Origin: Pseudomonadota bacterium
Lineage (GTDB): Bacteria; Desulfobacterota; Desulfovibrionia; Desulfovibrionales; Desulfovibrionaceae
DNA length: 64,000 bases
Direction: 5' to 3'
Assembly (NCBI GenBank): GCA_023419375.1
Contig: JAEZYD010000003.1
Coordinates: 124,001-188,000 of the forward strand
Shown here: in pieces, positions 34,537-42,753 of the stretch
Layout of the letters: each line of letters begins with the position of its first letter
Numbering within the stretch: the first letter of the stretch is position 1
Translations under genes and position numbers: made by a program
Notes under the pieces: generated by a model
Databases searched by the model: none
What the model was told of the DNA's origin: nothing
The model's input: the letters and a program-made list of their open reading frames with translations, nothing else

Positions 34537-35808
34537 ATGAAGGCGGAAATAATATCGGTCGGCACAGAACTTTTGCTGGGGCACACGGTCAATACGGATG
34601 CAACCCATGTGGCGCGGGAGCTTTCCGCACTGGGTATGGATCTTTTGCAGGTGCATACCGTGGGCGACAATCCGCAAAGGCTGGAGAAAGCCCTGCGCGA
34701 AGCGCTGGAACGCGCGGAGGTGGTCATCACCACCGGCGGTCTTGGCCCCACGGAAGACGATCTGACCAAGGAAACCGTAGCCCTGGTAGCAGAAGCGCCG
34801 CTTGAGGAACATGCGGACAGCATGGCGCGCCTGCGGGAATATTTCGGTACGCGCCCCATGTCGGCCAATCAGGCCAAGCAGGCCATGTTGCCGCATGGAT
34901 CCGTGGCTTTTCCAAATCTGGCGGGTACCGCCCCCGGCTGCGCCACGCCTGCGGGCGAGGGACGCTGGGTGCTCATGCTGCCTGGGCCGCCTTCCGAACT
35001 GCTGCCCATGCTGCACGACAGCGCCGTGCCCTTTTTGCGGAGCATGAGCGGGTCGGTCATATCATCGTTCATGGTAAAGACCTTTGGCATAGGCGAAGGC
35101 GTGGCGGCCTTGCGCATTGCGGGGCTGACCGGCGGGGCCAACCCCACGGCGGCCACCTATGCGGGCGATGCGGAAATGTTTGTGCGGGTAACGGCCAAGG
35201 CGCAGGACGCGGCCGCTGCCGAGGCTCTGGCCGCTCCCATGGTGGCGGAGGTGCGCAAGCTGCTGGGGCATTTTGTGTACGGCGTGAATGTTGCGGGGCT
35301 GGAGACGGTGGCGGTGCAGGAGCTGGCGCGCCAGGGCAAAACCCTTGCCACTGCGGAATCCTGCACCGGCGGCCTGCTTGCCAAGCGCATCACTGACCAG
35401 CCCGGCGCATCGGATGTTTTTGGTTACGGCATGGTAACCTACGCCAACGAGGCCAAGGAGCGGCTGCTCGGCGTGCCGCACGATATGCTGTGCGCGCACG
35501 GGGCTGTCAGCCCGGAGGTGGCGCGGGCCATGGCCCAGGGCGTGCGCGAATACAGCGGCGCTGATTACGGCATTGGCATCACGGGCGTGGCCGGGCCCGG
35601 CGGCGGCACGCCGCAAAAGCCTGTGGGCCTTGTGTATATTGCCCTGAGCGATGCGGAGCGCGTCTGGCTGCGCGTCATGCGCCCGCAAGGGCGCTATCTT
35701 GGGCGCGAATGGACACGCCGCCTGGCCTCAAGCCATGCGCTGGACATGCTGCGCCGCCGTCTTGCCGACCTGCCGGTGGAAGATCAGTGGAGTCTGGATC
35801 CGGCCTAG
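34537..35808 (+). CDS. cinA: CinA-like protein (NMN amidase / molybdopterin-binding domain)
   Basis: A 423-residue two-domain protein. The N-terminal MoaB/MogA-like domain begins MKAEIISVGTELLLGHTVNTDA and has TTGGLGPTEDDLT. The C-terminal CinA domain has TLATAESCTGGLLAKRIT and GIGITGVAGPGGGTPQKPVGLVYIAL, the nicotinamide mononucleotide deamidase part. It probably salvages NMN in pyridine nucleotide recycling. GGAGG lies upstream of ATG 34537. Length matches full CinA proteins. It is transcribed alone and ends at a hairpin at 35832-35879. Confidence 0.93.
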   Translation: MKAEIISVGTELLLGHTVNTDATHVARELSALGMDLLQVHTVGDNPQRLEKALREALERAEVVITTGGLGPTEDDLTKETVALVAEAPLEEHADSMARLREYFGTRPMSANQAKQAMLPHGSVAFPNLAGTAPGCATPAGEGRWVLMLPGPPSELLPMLHDSAVPFLRSMSGSVISSFMVKTFGIGEGVAALRIAGLTGGANPTAATYAGDAEMFVRVTAKAQDAAAAEALAAPMVAEVRKLLGHFVYGVNVAGLETVAVQELARQGKTLATAESCTGGLLAKRITDQPGASDVFGYGMVTYANEAKERLLGVPHDMLCAHGAVSPEVARAMAQGVREYSGADYGIGITGVAGPGGGTPQKPVGLVYIALSDAERVWLRVMRPQGRYLGREWTRRLASSHALDMLRRRLADLPVEDQWSLDPA

Positions 35809-35831
35809 TTTTTTGCCCGCCGAAACAGTGA

Positions 35832-35879
35832 CCCCCCGGGGATGCGGTCTGAGAGGCCGTTTCCGCCGGGGGCTTTTTT
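35832..35879 (+). terminator. Terminator of cinA
   Basis: CCCCCGG (35833-35839) pairs with CCGGGGG (35866-35872) around a second small stem, followed by C and six T. Confidence 0.8.
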
Positions 35880-35906
35880 ATTGGGAAGGAGGGTTTCGTC
35901 AGCGCA

Positions 35907-36239
35907 TCAGGCGGGCTGGTTTTTCCCCGAACAGGTGATGCCGAATTCCACAGGGATTTTCATGTAGAATATCTGCAAATTTTCCTGCTCAATGCGGGCA
36001 AAAAGCTGCTCGCTGTGCTCCGGGCTCACGGCCATGGTCACTTCCATGGGCTGCTCGCCCACATCAAAAAAACGCGCGCTGTGGTATTTGCCGTCGCGTC
36101 CGTAACCGCCTTGCGCCGCGGCAAAGGTTGCACCCTCAACGCCAAGGGCCTTTGCTTCCTTGAGCAGCCATTCCGCAATGCTCATGTGCCCGTGCGAGCG
36201 CCCCTGCTGCGTATAAAATGTCAGTCTGTAGCCGTTCAT
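35907..36239 (-). CDS. DUF190 protein linked to fluoride exporter
   Basis: A 110-residue soluble protein beginning MNGYRLTFYTQQGRSHGHMSIAEWLLKEAKALG, then GATFAAAQGGYGRDGKYHS, the standard DUF190 pattern (a GlnB-like ferredoxin fold). Genes of this family are repeatedly found next to crcB and are taken to assist fluoride export or sensing. It lies 9 bases after crcB and is under the same fluoride riboswitch. Its biochemical role is unknown. Confidence 0.9.
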   Translation of the reverse strand: MNGYRLTFYTQQGRSHGHMSIAEWLLKEAKALGVEGATFAAAQGGYGRDGKYHSARFFDVGEQPMEVTMAVSPEHSEQLFARIEQENLQIFYMKIPVEFGITCSGKNQPA

Positions 36240-36248
36240 GGCCTGCTC

Positions 36249-36638
36249 CTAACGAAAAAGGGATTTGAGAAGCGAAACCGCGCCAAGGCCCATGAAAAAA
36301 CAGATCAGCGAGCCGCAGACATGCAGGGTTATGGCCCCGGCGGCCATGCCGATGCGTTGTTCCTGCAATAACGTGCCGATCTCCGCCGTGAAGGTGGAAA
36401 AAGTGGTGAGGCCGCCCAGAAAGCCGGTGATGATAAAGAGCCGCCATTCGGGGGCCAGGCCGGGCAGCGAGTTGAACACGCCCAGCGAAAGCCCGATGCC
36501 GAACCCGCCGATGAAATTGGCTGCCACCGTGCCGAGCGGAATAGCCGGAAAAATGGAATTGAGCAGCATTGAAAGCACCCAGCGAAGGCAGGCCCCGGCC
36601 CCGGCCCCCAATGTGATGACAAGAACGTTTTTGACCAT
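36249..36638 (-). CDS. crcB: Fluoride exporter CrcB/FluC
   Basis: A 129-residue membrane protein with four helices. It shows the conserved GAGAGACLRW near the N-terminus, PLGTVAANFIGGFGIG, and GFLGGLTTFSTFTAE, whose Phe residues line the fluoride pore in FluC. It acts as an antiparallel dimer to expel F-. A fluoride riboswitch upstream (36794-36846) and the following DUF190 gene support the assignment. Confidence 0.95.
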   Translation of the reverse strand: MVKNVLVITLGAGAGACLRWVLSMLLNSIFPAIPLGTVAANFIGGFGIGLSLGVFNSLPGLAPEWRLFIITGFLGGLTTFSTFTAEIGTLLQEQRIGMAAGAITLHVCGSLICFFMGLGAVSLLKSLFR

Positions 36639-36737
36639 GCGTCAATCCGTTATGCGGTGCAAGTACGGCTGGTAACGGCCCATCTTGCCCGCGTTTTCAT
36701 GCTTGCCGATGGCAGCGGTAATGCCCCGGCGTTGAAT

Positions 36738-36765
36738 AAAAAAAGCAACCGCGCTTTGGCGCGGT
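36738..36765 (-). terminator. Terminator of the fluoride riboswitch expression platform
   Basis: ACCGCGC (36748-36754) pairs with GCGCGGT (36759-36765). On the minus strand the stem is followed by GGTTGC and seven T. It lies between the aptamer and crcB and should be prevented from forming when fluoride is bound. Confidence 0.85.
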
Positions 36766-36793
36766 CGCAAAATAGTCTACCAACGCCCTGGCC

Positions 36794-36846
36794 CTGGTAG
36801 GAGTTATCAGCAAATGCGGTTCAAGGGGAACTCCATCCCCTGGGTG
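36794..36846 (-). ncRNA. Fluoride riboswitch aptamer (crcB motif)
   Basis: On the minus strand the block has GGGGATGGAGTTCCCC (36825-36840), then AACCGCA, and the hallmark CTGATAACTCCTACC ending at 36796. These are the conserved GAUGG/CC helix, AACCGCC-like joining segment and CUGAUNACUCCUA pseudoknot strand of the fluoride riboswitch. A terminator follows at 36738-36765 and crcB starts at 36638. Confidence 0.93.
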
Positions 36847-36914
36847 ATTTCTACATCTGCCGGGGCTGCAAGTAAACCCATTTTTGCCGCCAGGGGAGTG
36901 CATTCTCCGCCATG

Positions 36915-37856
36915 TCAGCCCTGTTTTTTATCCCGGCTGCACAGGCGGTAATAAAACAGCAGCACGTACAGGGGGGCCAGATAGGCGGCGGCCATGATCG
37001 CCTCTGTTGCGCTGAAAAATTCCATGCACACGATCATCACCAGTACATTGTTGATAACGCCGAATGAAATCTGAAAGGCCATGCCCACCTGCCTGCTCAT
37101 GCGGCGGGCCAGGGGGATGGCGGCAAGCGTCATGATGAGGCAGAGCAGGGAGGCCGCGCCCAGCGATTTGAGCAGCAGGTCGGGTGATTGCCGCAGCAGA
37201 TCGCCGTAGTGGCTGAAAATGGCAATGTTGGAAACCACGATGGAGACGGTTATGAGCGGGAACTGCCAGCGCAAAAGCAGGTTGCGCAGCCCGTCAAGGT
37301 GAATGCGTGTAATGTGCGCGGCGGCAAAGGGCACAAGAATGGTCACGCAGAGCGACAGGCTCATGTGCCCCAGTTCCAGGTGCGCGGGCATGTTGAGCGG
37401 CTCAAGCCCCAGCAGGCGCAGCGCGGCATCGGTAGCGGAAAGCACGGCGGGCAGGCTTGCGGGCAGCAGCAAGGACGTGGCGATGTTGGCCACAAGAATG
37501 AGGGCTGTATTGGCCCCCACCATGAGCGAAAAAACAGCGGCCATGACCCCCACTGGCGCAGCGCCAAGCAGAAAGGCCCCAAGGGCAAACTGGGGCATGA
37601 TCAGGCGGAAGACCGCAAGGCACAGCAGCGGCAGCACCGCAAGCCGCAGGGCCACCAGAAAGCAGAGAGTGCCCTTCATGTGGCGTATTTCGCGCATCAG
37701 GGCTTCCATGCCCACAGCCAGAAAGCTCATATAAAGCATGAAAATGAGAATAAGGCGCGGCATTGCGGCAAGCGGTTCTGCCGCCTGGGGCAGAAAAACG
37801 CCCGCCGCCATGGAAAGCAGCGAAGAAAGGACCATGATAAGGTCGCGGGAATTCAT
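36915..37856 (-). CDS. BASS-family (bile acid:sodium symporter-like) transporter
   Basis: A 313-residue membrane protein with about nine to ten helices. Characteristic segments include GAFLLGAAPVGVMAAVFSLMVGANTALILVANIATS, resembling the G-x-A-P and crossing-helix region of BASS/SbtA/Acr3-like carriers. It probably moves an organic anion or arsenite-like substrate with sodium; the substrate cannot be told. A 17-bp stem-loop at 37886-37925 lies upstream of it, and the fluoride riboswitch unit lies downstream. Confidence 0.8.
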   Translation of the reverse strand: MNSRDLIMVLSSLLSMAAGVFLPQAAEPLAAMPRLILIFMLYMSFLAVGMEALMREIRHMKGTLCFLVALRLAVLPLLCLAVFRLIMPQFALGAFLLGAAPVGVMAAVFSLMVGANTALILVANIATSLLLPASLPAVLSATDAALRLLGLEPLNMPAHLELGHMSLSLCVTILVPFAAAHITRIHLDGLRNLLLRWQFPLITVSIVVSNIAIFSHYGDLLRQSPDLLLKSLGAASLLCLIMTLAAIPLARRMSRQVGMAFQISFGVINNVLVMIVCMEFFSATEAIMAAAYLAPLYVLLFYYRLCSRDKKQG

Positions 37857-37885
37857 AAGGCCTCAACTTTTTCGCCACACTGCCC

Positions 37886-37925
37886 AACATGCCCGCCCTT
37901 GGCAAGTCCCAAGGGCGGGCATGTT
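37886..37925. other. Long perfect hairpin between the 5'-nucleotidase and BASS genes
   Basis: AACATGCCCGCCCTTGG pairs with CCAAGGGCGGGCATGTT across a 6-base loop, a 17-bp perfect stem. No T-run follows on either strand, so it is a structural or processing element, or a terminator of unusual type, for the minus-strand nucleotidase gene. Confidence 0.6.
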
Positions 37926-37985
37926 CCGGCATGTTCAGACTCTCTCGGGCATGGAGCCGCGCGGCGGTTCAGCCTGCTGCAGCAA

Positions 37986-39617
37986 TCAGTTTGCCTGTCG
38001 GATCAGCCGGTCAGGCGGCAGGGAAGTGAGCGGACTGAACTTTTTGATGTATGCCGCCAGCACGTCCACATCAACCGGGTCAGGGGCTTCCACGGGGGAT
38101 CCCTTGGCAAGCATGGCGTAGCCATCGCCCCGGCGTTCAAGGTAATCCACAAGAACCACCCGGTAGCGGGCTGCAGGGTCAAGGGGGCGCGTGGTTCCGT
38201 CCGCGTCCAGCAGCTCTGCGCGCACAATGCGTTTGCCGGAGGGCAGGGCGGGATTATACACGTAGCGCAGCCCCGCCGTGTGCAGCACGGGGGAACCAAC
38301 GCCTTTGCTGTCGGCCACGCCGTGTTCCAGGGCGGCCAGCAGTTGTTCACCTGTGAAATCGCGGATGATGACCTTGTTGCCAAAGGGCAGCACGGCCAGC
38401 ATGTCGCCAAGGCTCAGCGCGCCCTGCCGCAGGGGGGCGCGTAAGCCGCCGCCGTTGATAATGGCGGCCTGCGCTCCGTAGGCGCGGCCATAGTCCAGCA
38501 TGGAGTCTGTGGCGATCAGGCCGGAAAGGCATTCGCCCACACGGCACTGATGCAGGCCGTCAGGCGCGTTCAGGTTGTTTTGCCCCACAGTAACGGAGGT
38601 GAAGGCTTCCAGCTTTTGGGCATACTGGGCAATCTTGGCTTCCACAGCCGGGTCGGGCGGAATGGAGGCATCCAGCGGCAGGGCCTCGCCCTGCCAGCGC
38701 ACCGGGACGCCCTGCGCGTCAAAGGTCACGTCGAGCTGGCCCATATACTTGGCAAGCGCCCCGGCAGTGACTACCAGAACCGGTTTGCCAGAGGGCGAAT
38801 GCTCCACAATGGGGTACGGCCCCTTGGATGATTTGGGGCCAAGGTAGTCGTGGGTGTGCCCGCCCACAATGATATCCACGCCGTCCACCTTGCGGGCCAG
38901 TTCCAGATCCTTTTGCAGGCCAAGATGCGTCACGGCTATGATGTGCCGCACCCCCTGCTTTTCCAGCTCCGCCACGGCCTTTTTCAGCGTGGTTTCGCTC
39001 TTGTAGAACCACGTTTCGGGGCAGGCCGCGGAAAGCGTGCGCACGCTGGGGTTGGCAAGCCCCACAATGCCCACCTTGACCCCGCGCACCTCCTTGATGA
39101 TCCATGGGCGGAAGGGCGTTCCGCGCAGTGGGCAGCCGGGGCGGGCATCCAGATTGGCGGCCAGCACCGGGTAGGGCTGCGCCCGCACAAATCCGGCAGT
39201 GGCCTCGCAGCCGTCGTCAAATTCGTGGTTGCCCAGCGTCATGGCGTCATAGGGCATCAGGCTGTTGATGTCGGCCAGCATGGGCCACTTGTTGGCGGTA
39301 AAAAACAGGGTGCCCTGGAACTGGTCGCCAGCGTCCACGGCCAGCACGTTGTCGTGCTCAGCACGGACTCGCTTCATGGCTGTGGCCAGGCGGGCAAAGC
39401 CGCCCGTGCAGCCCTCGGATTTCAGGCAGGCGTTGCCGTGGGCATCCCTGCCCGCAAGGTAGGAGTGCTGGTCGTTGGTGTGCAGCAGGATCAGCTCGAG
39501 GCCTGCCTTTTCTTGCGCTTGGCAGGGCAGGGAAACCAGCGAAAAGCCCGTGAACAGGCTGACCCACAAAACCAGAGCCAGTGCGGAAAAACGGAATCGC
39601 AACAGGAATGACGCCAT
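37986..39617 (-). CDS. Periplasmic 5'-nucleotidase / UshA-like metallophosphatase
   Basis: A 543-residue secreted protein: signal peptide to about residue 35 (FSALALVLWVSLFTGFSLVSLPCQA), then a calcineurin-like metallophosphatase domain (LLHTNDQHSYL, DAGDQFQGT, TLGNHEFDDG, THLGLQKDLEL, VGGHTHDYLG). The C-terminal 5'-nucleotidase domain (NGGGLRAPLRQGALSLGD, near residue 395) is also present. It should hydrolyse extracellular nucleotides or UDP-sugars. All di-metal ligands are visible. It is transcribed alone; copy C of the TAGAGCA repeat lies upstream. Confidence 0.92.
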   Translation of the reverse strand: MASFLLRFRFSALALVLWVSLFTGFSLVSLPCQAQEKAGLELILLHTNDQHSYLAGRDAHGNACLKSEGCTGGFARLATAMKRVRAEHDNVLAVDAGDQFQGTLFFTANKWPMLADINSLMPYDAMTLGNHEFDDGCEATAGFVRAQPYPVLAANLDARPGCPLRGTPFRPWIIKEVRGVKVGIVGLANPSVRTLSAACPETWFYKSETTLKKAVAELEKQGVRHIIAVTHLGLQKDLELARKVDGVDIIVGGHTHDYLGPKSSKGPYPIVEHSPSGKPVLVVTAGALAKYMGQLDVTFDAQGVPVRWQGEALPLDASIPPDPAVEAKIAQYAQKLEAFTSVTVGQNNLNAPDGLHQCRVGECLSGLIATDSMLDYGRAYGAQAAIINGGGLRAPLRQGALSLGDMLAVLPFGNKVIIRDFTGEQLLAALEHGVADSKGVGSPVLHTAGLRYVYNPALPSGKRIVRAELLDADGTTRPLDPAARYRVVLVDYLERRGDGYAMLAKGSPVEAPDPVDVDVLAAYIKKFSPLTSLPPDRLIRQAN

Positions 39618-39688
39618 GATTTGCCCCCGATGGAGTGTGCAGCGCGCAAGTACGTTGATTTTTTGCGTAAAGGTGGTTTTGCGCGGTT

Positions 39689-39724
39689 TAGAGCAGTTTG
39701 CGAATGAAATGGCTTAACTGCTCT
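39689..39724. repeat. Dispersed TAGAGCA element, copy C, forming a hairpin
   Basis: TAGAGCA (39689-39695) with TGAAATG at the common spacing (39705-39711). This copy is also a hairpin: AGAGCAGTT (39690-39698) pairs with AACTGCTCT (39716-39724), which overlaps the stop codon and last codons of the minus-strand isochorismatase-like gene. Confidence 0.65.
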
Positions 39725-40271
39725 GGCTGATGGCCGCGCATAGCTCCTGCGTGCTGCACACCTGGGCGAACACCTGGCCGAGAGCCGCCATATATGCGGT
39801 CTGCACCTGGGCGGCGCTTACCGTTTTGCCGTCGTGCGCAAGATCGCGGGTGGCGCAGGCATCGCGGGCAAGATGACAGGTGAAGCCAAGGTCAAAGGCG
39901 GCGCGGGTGGTGGTATCCACGCACATGTGGGTCATCATGCCCGCTATGGCGATATCAGTGATGTTCTGCGCCTGGAGCAGGCCGAGCAGGGTAGTGTCGC
40001 GGAAGGAATTGGGAAAGTGCTTTTCCACCACTGCTTCGCCCGCAAGCGGGGCGACGCTGCCATGAATGAGCGCCCCTGTGGTGCCGGGCAGAAAAAACGT
40101 GGCCGTAGGCGCAAGCGAAATATGCTGCACATGAAAAACTGGTTTTTCTGCCTTGCGAAAGGCTTTGAGCAGCAGGGCGGCATTATGAGCCGCTGCCTCG
40201 CTGCCGCAAAGCTCCATCTTGCCGCCGGGGAAGTAATCGTTCTGAATATCTATGATTATAAGAGCCTGCAT
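39714..40271 (-). CDS. Isochorismatase-family cysteine hydrolase
   Basis: A 185-residue alpha/beta hydrolase-like protein starting MQALIIIDIQNDYFPGGKM (Asp nucleophile partner near residue 9) with the catalytic Cys in AGMMTHMCVDTTTRAAFDLGF (Cys near residue 117). A Lys in the middle (VVEKHFPNSFRDT) completes the triad. Members hydrolyse isochorismate, nicotinamide, carbamates or similar; the substrate is unknown. Its end overlaps a hairpin formed by a TAGAGCA repeat. It is divergent from the FmdE-like gene. Confidence 0.9.
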   Translation of the reverse strand: MQALIIIDIQNDYFPGGKMELCGSEAAAHNAALLLKAFRKAEKPVFHVQHISLAPTATFFLPGTTGALIHGSVAPLAGEAVVEKHFPNSFRDTTLLGLLQAQNITDIAIAGMMTHMCVDTTTRAAFDLGFTCHLARDACATRDLAHDGKTVSAAQVQTAYMAALGQVFAQVCSTQELCAAISQSS

Positions 40272-40516
40272 GTGAGGTGCCTCATGCGGTTATGCCGCCC
40301 GTACAGGTTAGCGCGGAATGCTGATGCATGAATCTGACCGTGTTCAACCGATAGCAGTCCGCGCTCTGCCGGGTCAAGCACAGCAGCCGCGCGCACTTGA
40401 CGCTGGGCGGCAAATGATGCCAAGTGACGGAAGGCATTTTGCCCCTCGGCGCGGCCCCCCTGCCTGCGCATCCCACCTTACCTTCCGCACACGGCGGACA
40501 GCACGACGGAATATCC

Positions 40517-41098
40517 ATGAATATCGGCGCGTATACGTTTTCGCAATTCCACGGGATTGCAGAGGAGTTTCACGGTTGCGCGGCTCCCGGCCTGCTTATC
40601 GGCGGCTATATGGTCGAGCTTGCCAAGGGTATGCTGCCCGAAGGAACCCTTTTTGAAGCAGTGGCGGAAACCAGCAAATGCCTGCCGGACGCGGTGCAGC
40701 TGCTCAGCCTGTGCAGCACGGGCAACAAGCGTTTGCATGTGCGTGACCTGGGGCTTTACGCGGTTTCGCTGTACGACAAAAAAACGGGCCTGGGCGTGCG
40801 CGTGAGCATAGACCCCGCCAAGTTATACGCCTATCCGGAAATCCAGAGCTGGTTCATGAAAGAAAAACCCAAGCATGCACAGGATATTGTGGAGCTTGAA
40901 CGGCAAATTGAAGAAGCCGGGCACAGCATCTGCAAGGTGCAGCGTGTACAGGTGGACAAGGTTTTTCTGGGGCATGGTCATATGGGCACCATCGGCATTT
41001 GCCCCCGCTGCGGCGAGGCCTATCCGCGGGATCATGGCTCGCAGTGCCTTGGCTGCCAGGGGCAGGCCCCCTACACAACGCTTGACCCTGAAAGTTGA
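40517..41098 (+). CDS. FmdE-family protein with C-terminal zinc ribbon
   Basis: A 193-residue protein starting MNIGAYTFSQFHGIAEEFHGCAAPGLLIGGYMVELAKG. It matches the FmdE domain (FHGHxxPGLxxG-like region, here FHGCAAPGLLIGG), with CLPDAVQLLSLCSTGNKRL as the second conserved block. The C-terminus has four cysteines arranged CPRCGE ... CLGC, a zinc ribbon. FmdE-like proteins accompany molybdenum or tungsten enzymes in methanogens and sulfate reducers, but their function is not known. CGGA is a modest ribosome site. nagZ follows closely. Confidence 0.85.
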   Translation: MNIGAYTFSQFHGIAEEFHGCAAPGLLIGGYMVELAKGMLPEGTLFEAVAETSKCLPDAVQLLSLCSTGNKRLHVRDLGLYAVSLYDKKTGLGVRVSIDPAKLYAYPEIQSWFMKEKPKHAQDIVELERQIEEAGHSICKVQRVQVDKVFLGHGHMGTIGICPRCGEAYPRDHGSQCLGCQGQAPYTTLDPES

Positions 41099-41109
41099 GG
41101 CAAAAAGTC

Positions 41110-42423
41110 GTGTCTGATGCTGTAAACAGGGGCAAATCCCCCGATGTTTCGTGCTGTTCCGCCAGTCATCTTTTGGGGCTTGCGGCGCGCAAGGGCGGGG
41201 CAGCGCTTTGTCTGCTTGCACTTGCGCTGGCCCTCTGTTTTTCGCCCCTGCTGAGCGCCGGGGCCCCGGCTGCGCAGGCCGCGCCCGCCAAGCCTGCCGC
41301 GACTGGCGTTCCTGCCAGAACGAGCGCGGGCAGTGCCGCGCCATCGCTGGACGTCATGATCGGCTCCATGCTCATGCTGGGATTTCGCGGGGCGGATTTG
41401 CCCCAAGGCGATGCCTTTCTTGCACAGGTGCGCGCCGGGCATGTGGGGCATATTATCCTGTTTGACCGGGATGTTACCACCGGCGGCGAACGCAATATCA
41501 TTTCGCCCCAGCAGGTGCAGCGGCTCACAGCCACGCTGCGGGCGGCATCCCCCTGCCCCATGCTCATAGCGGTTGATCAGGAGGGCGGACGGGTGCGGCG
41601 GCTCAAGCCGCAACGCGGTTTTGCCGATCTGCCTTCTGCCCAGAGCATGGGCGCGGCCAGCCCGGAGAAAACCCGGGCCATCGCCCGGCAACTGGGCGTG
41701 GAACTGGCCTCGCTGGGAATTTCTGTTGATCTGGCCCCGGTGGCGGATGTGAACAGCAACCCCGCCAATCCGGCCATCGGCGCGCTGGAGCGCAGCTTCA
41801 GCCCCAATCCGGCGCTTGTGGCCGCGCACGCTCTGGCCTTTGGGCAGGGGCTGGCGCAGAGCGGCATCATTCCCGCGCTCAAGCATTTTCCCGGTCAGGG
41901 CGGCGCGCAAAAGGATTCGCACCTGGGCCTGACGGACATCACCCGCAGCTGGAATGCCAAAGCCGACCTTGCGCCCTACGCGCAGGCCTTTGCCCAGGGC
42001 TGGCCCGGCATGGTGATGCTTGGGCACCTGTACCACAAGGGGCTTGACCCGCAATATCCTGCCACGCTTTCCCGCGCTGTTGTTGCCGACCTGTTGCGCG
42101 GGCGCATGGGCTGGCAGGGCGTGATCATCAGCGACGACATGCAGATGAAGGCCATCACCGACCATTACGGCATGGAGCAGGCAATGCTGCTGGCCGTCAA
42201 CGCCGGGGTGGACATTCTGCTGTTCGGCAATAACTTGTATTGGGACGAAACCCTGCCGCGCAAAGCCTTTGATGCTTTGCGCGGACTTGTGGAAAGCGGG
42301 CGCATTTCGCGCCAGCGGATCATGGAATCATGGCTGCGCATCACCAACCTGTACGCAAGCCGCGCCACTGCCGCCAGGGCCGCCGCCGATGGATCATCGG
42401 CGCTCTATCCCTGGACCAGATAA
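41110..42423 (+). CDS. nagZ: Beta-N-acetylhexosaminidase NagZ (GH3), exported
   Basis: A 437-residue glycoside hydrolase family 3 protein. An N-terminal signal segment (LCLLALALALCFSPLLSAG, near residues 35-55) suggests export, unlike cytosolic NagZ of enterics. The GH3 motifs KHFPGQGGAQKDSHLGL (His-Gly loop variant) and VIISDDMQMKAI (nucleophile Asp) are present, with LAVDQEGGRVRRLK upstream. It should cleave GlcNAc from muropeptides. GTG 41110 has GAGG nine bases upstream; a TTG at 41095 is the alternative. A small UGA-containing gene begins 16 bases after it. Confidence 0.9.
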   Translation: MSDAVNRGKSPDVSCCSASHLLGLAARKGGAALCLLALALALCFSPLLSAGAPAAQAAPAKPAATGVPARTSAGSAAPSLDVMIGSMLMLGFRGADLPQGDAFLAQVRAGHVGHIILFDRDVTTGGERNIISPQQVQRLTATLRAASPCPMLIAVDQEGGRVRRLKPQRGFADLPSAQSMGAASPEKTRAIARQLGVELASLGISVDLAPVADVNSNPANPAIGALERSFSPNPALVAAHALAFGQGLAQSGIIPALKHFPGQGGAQKDSHLGLTDITRSWNAKADLAPYAQAFAQGWPGMVMLGHLYHKGLDPQYPATLSRAVVADLLRGRMGWQGVIISDDMQMKAITDHYGMEQAMLLAVNAGVDILLFGNNLYWDETLPRKAFDALRGLVESGRISRQRIMESWLRITNLYASRATAARAAADGSSALYPWTR

Positions 42424-42438
42424 AGCGGCGGAGGTTTT

Positions 42439-42636
42439 ATGGATACTTTGATTCTCCTGCTGGTGTTTGGCGGTATTGCCGCCATATACCTGCTTGCCCT
42501 CAAAAAAGGCTGGCTGCCCACAGACCGCCTGAACTGCGGTTGAATACCCTTTGACAAGCAGCGTGCCCTGCTTGATGACGAAGAAAGGCGTTTGCGTAGC
42601 AAGGCCAGAAAAGCCGCCCGCAAAAAGTGCAAGTAA
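42439..42636 (+). CDS. Candidate small membrane selenoprotein (in-frame UGA)
   Basis: Starting at ATG 42439 (GGAGG upstream), the frame gives 34 residues (MDTLILLLVFGGIAAIYLL ... RLNCG), a TGA at 42541-42543, then 30 more sense codons (IPFDKQRALLDDEERRLRS..., ending KKCK) and TAA at 42634. Reading TGA as Sec gives a 65-residue protein: a membrane helix, a Cys-Gly-Sec motif and a charged cytoplasmic tail. Right after the TGA a 7-bp hairpin (CAAGCAG 42555-42561 / CTGCTTG 42568-42574, loop CGTGCC) starts 11 bases downstream, the same distance as in fdhF. tRNA-Sec is encoded here, so read-through is possible. Without it, the product is a 34-residue membrane peptide. No known family was recognised. 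Confidence 0.6.
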
Positions 42637-42648
42637 CTGAATGAAATC

Positions 42649-42681
42649 AAAGCCCCCGCTCCATCATGGAACGGGGGCTTT
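42649..42681. terminator. Bidirectional terminator
   Basis: AAAGCCCCCG (42649-42658) pairs with CGGGGGCTTT (42672-42681) with a short inner helix. It serves the plus-strand nagZ/UGA gene and, on the other strand, the cytochrome gene ending at 42754. Confidence 0.8.
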
Positions 42682-42753
42682 GTTATGGGATTCTCAGAAA
42701 TTGATCGGAAAATCCGTTGTGACGGCAACGGGCCGGAACCAGCCCGCGCCCGG

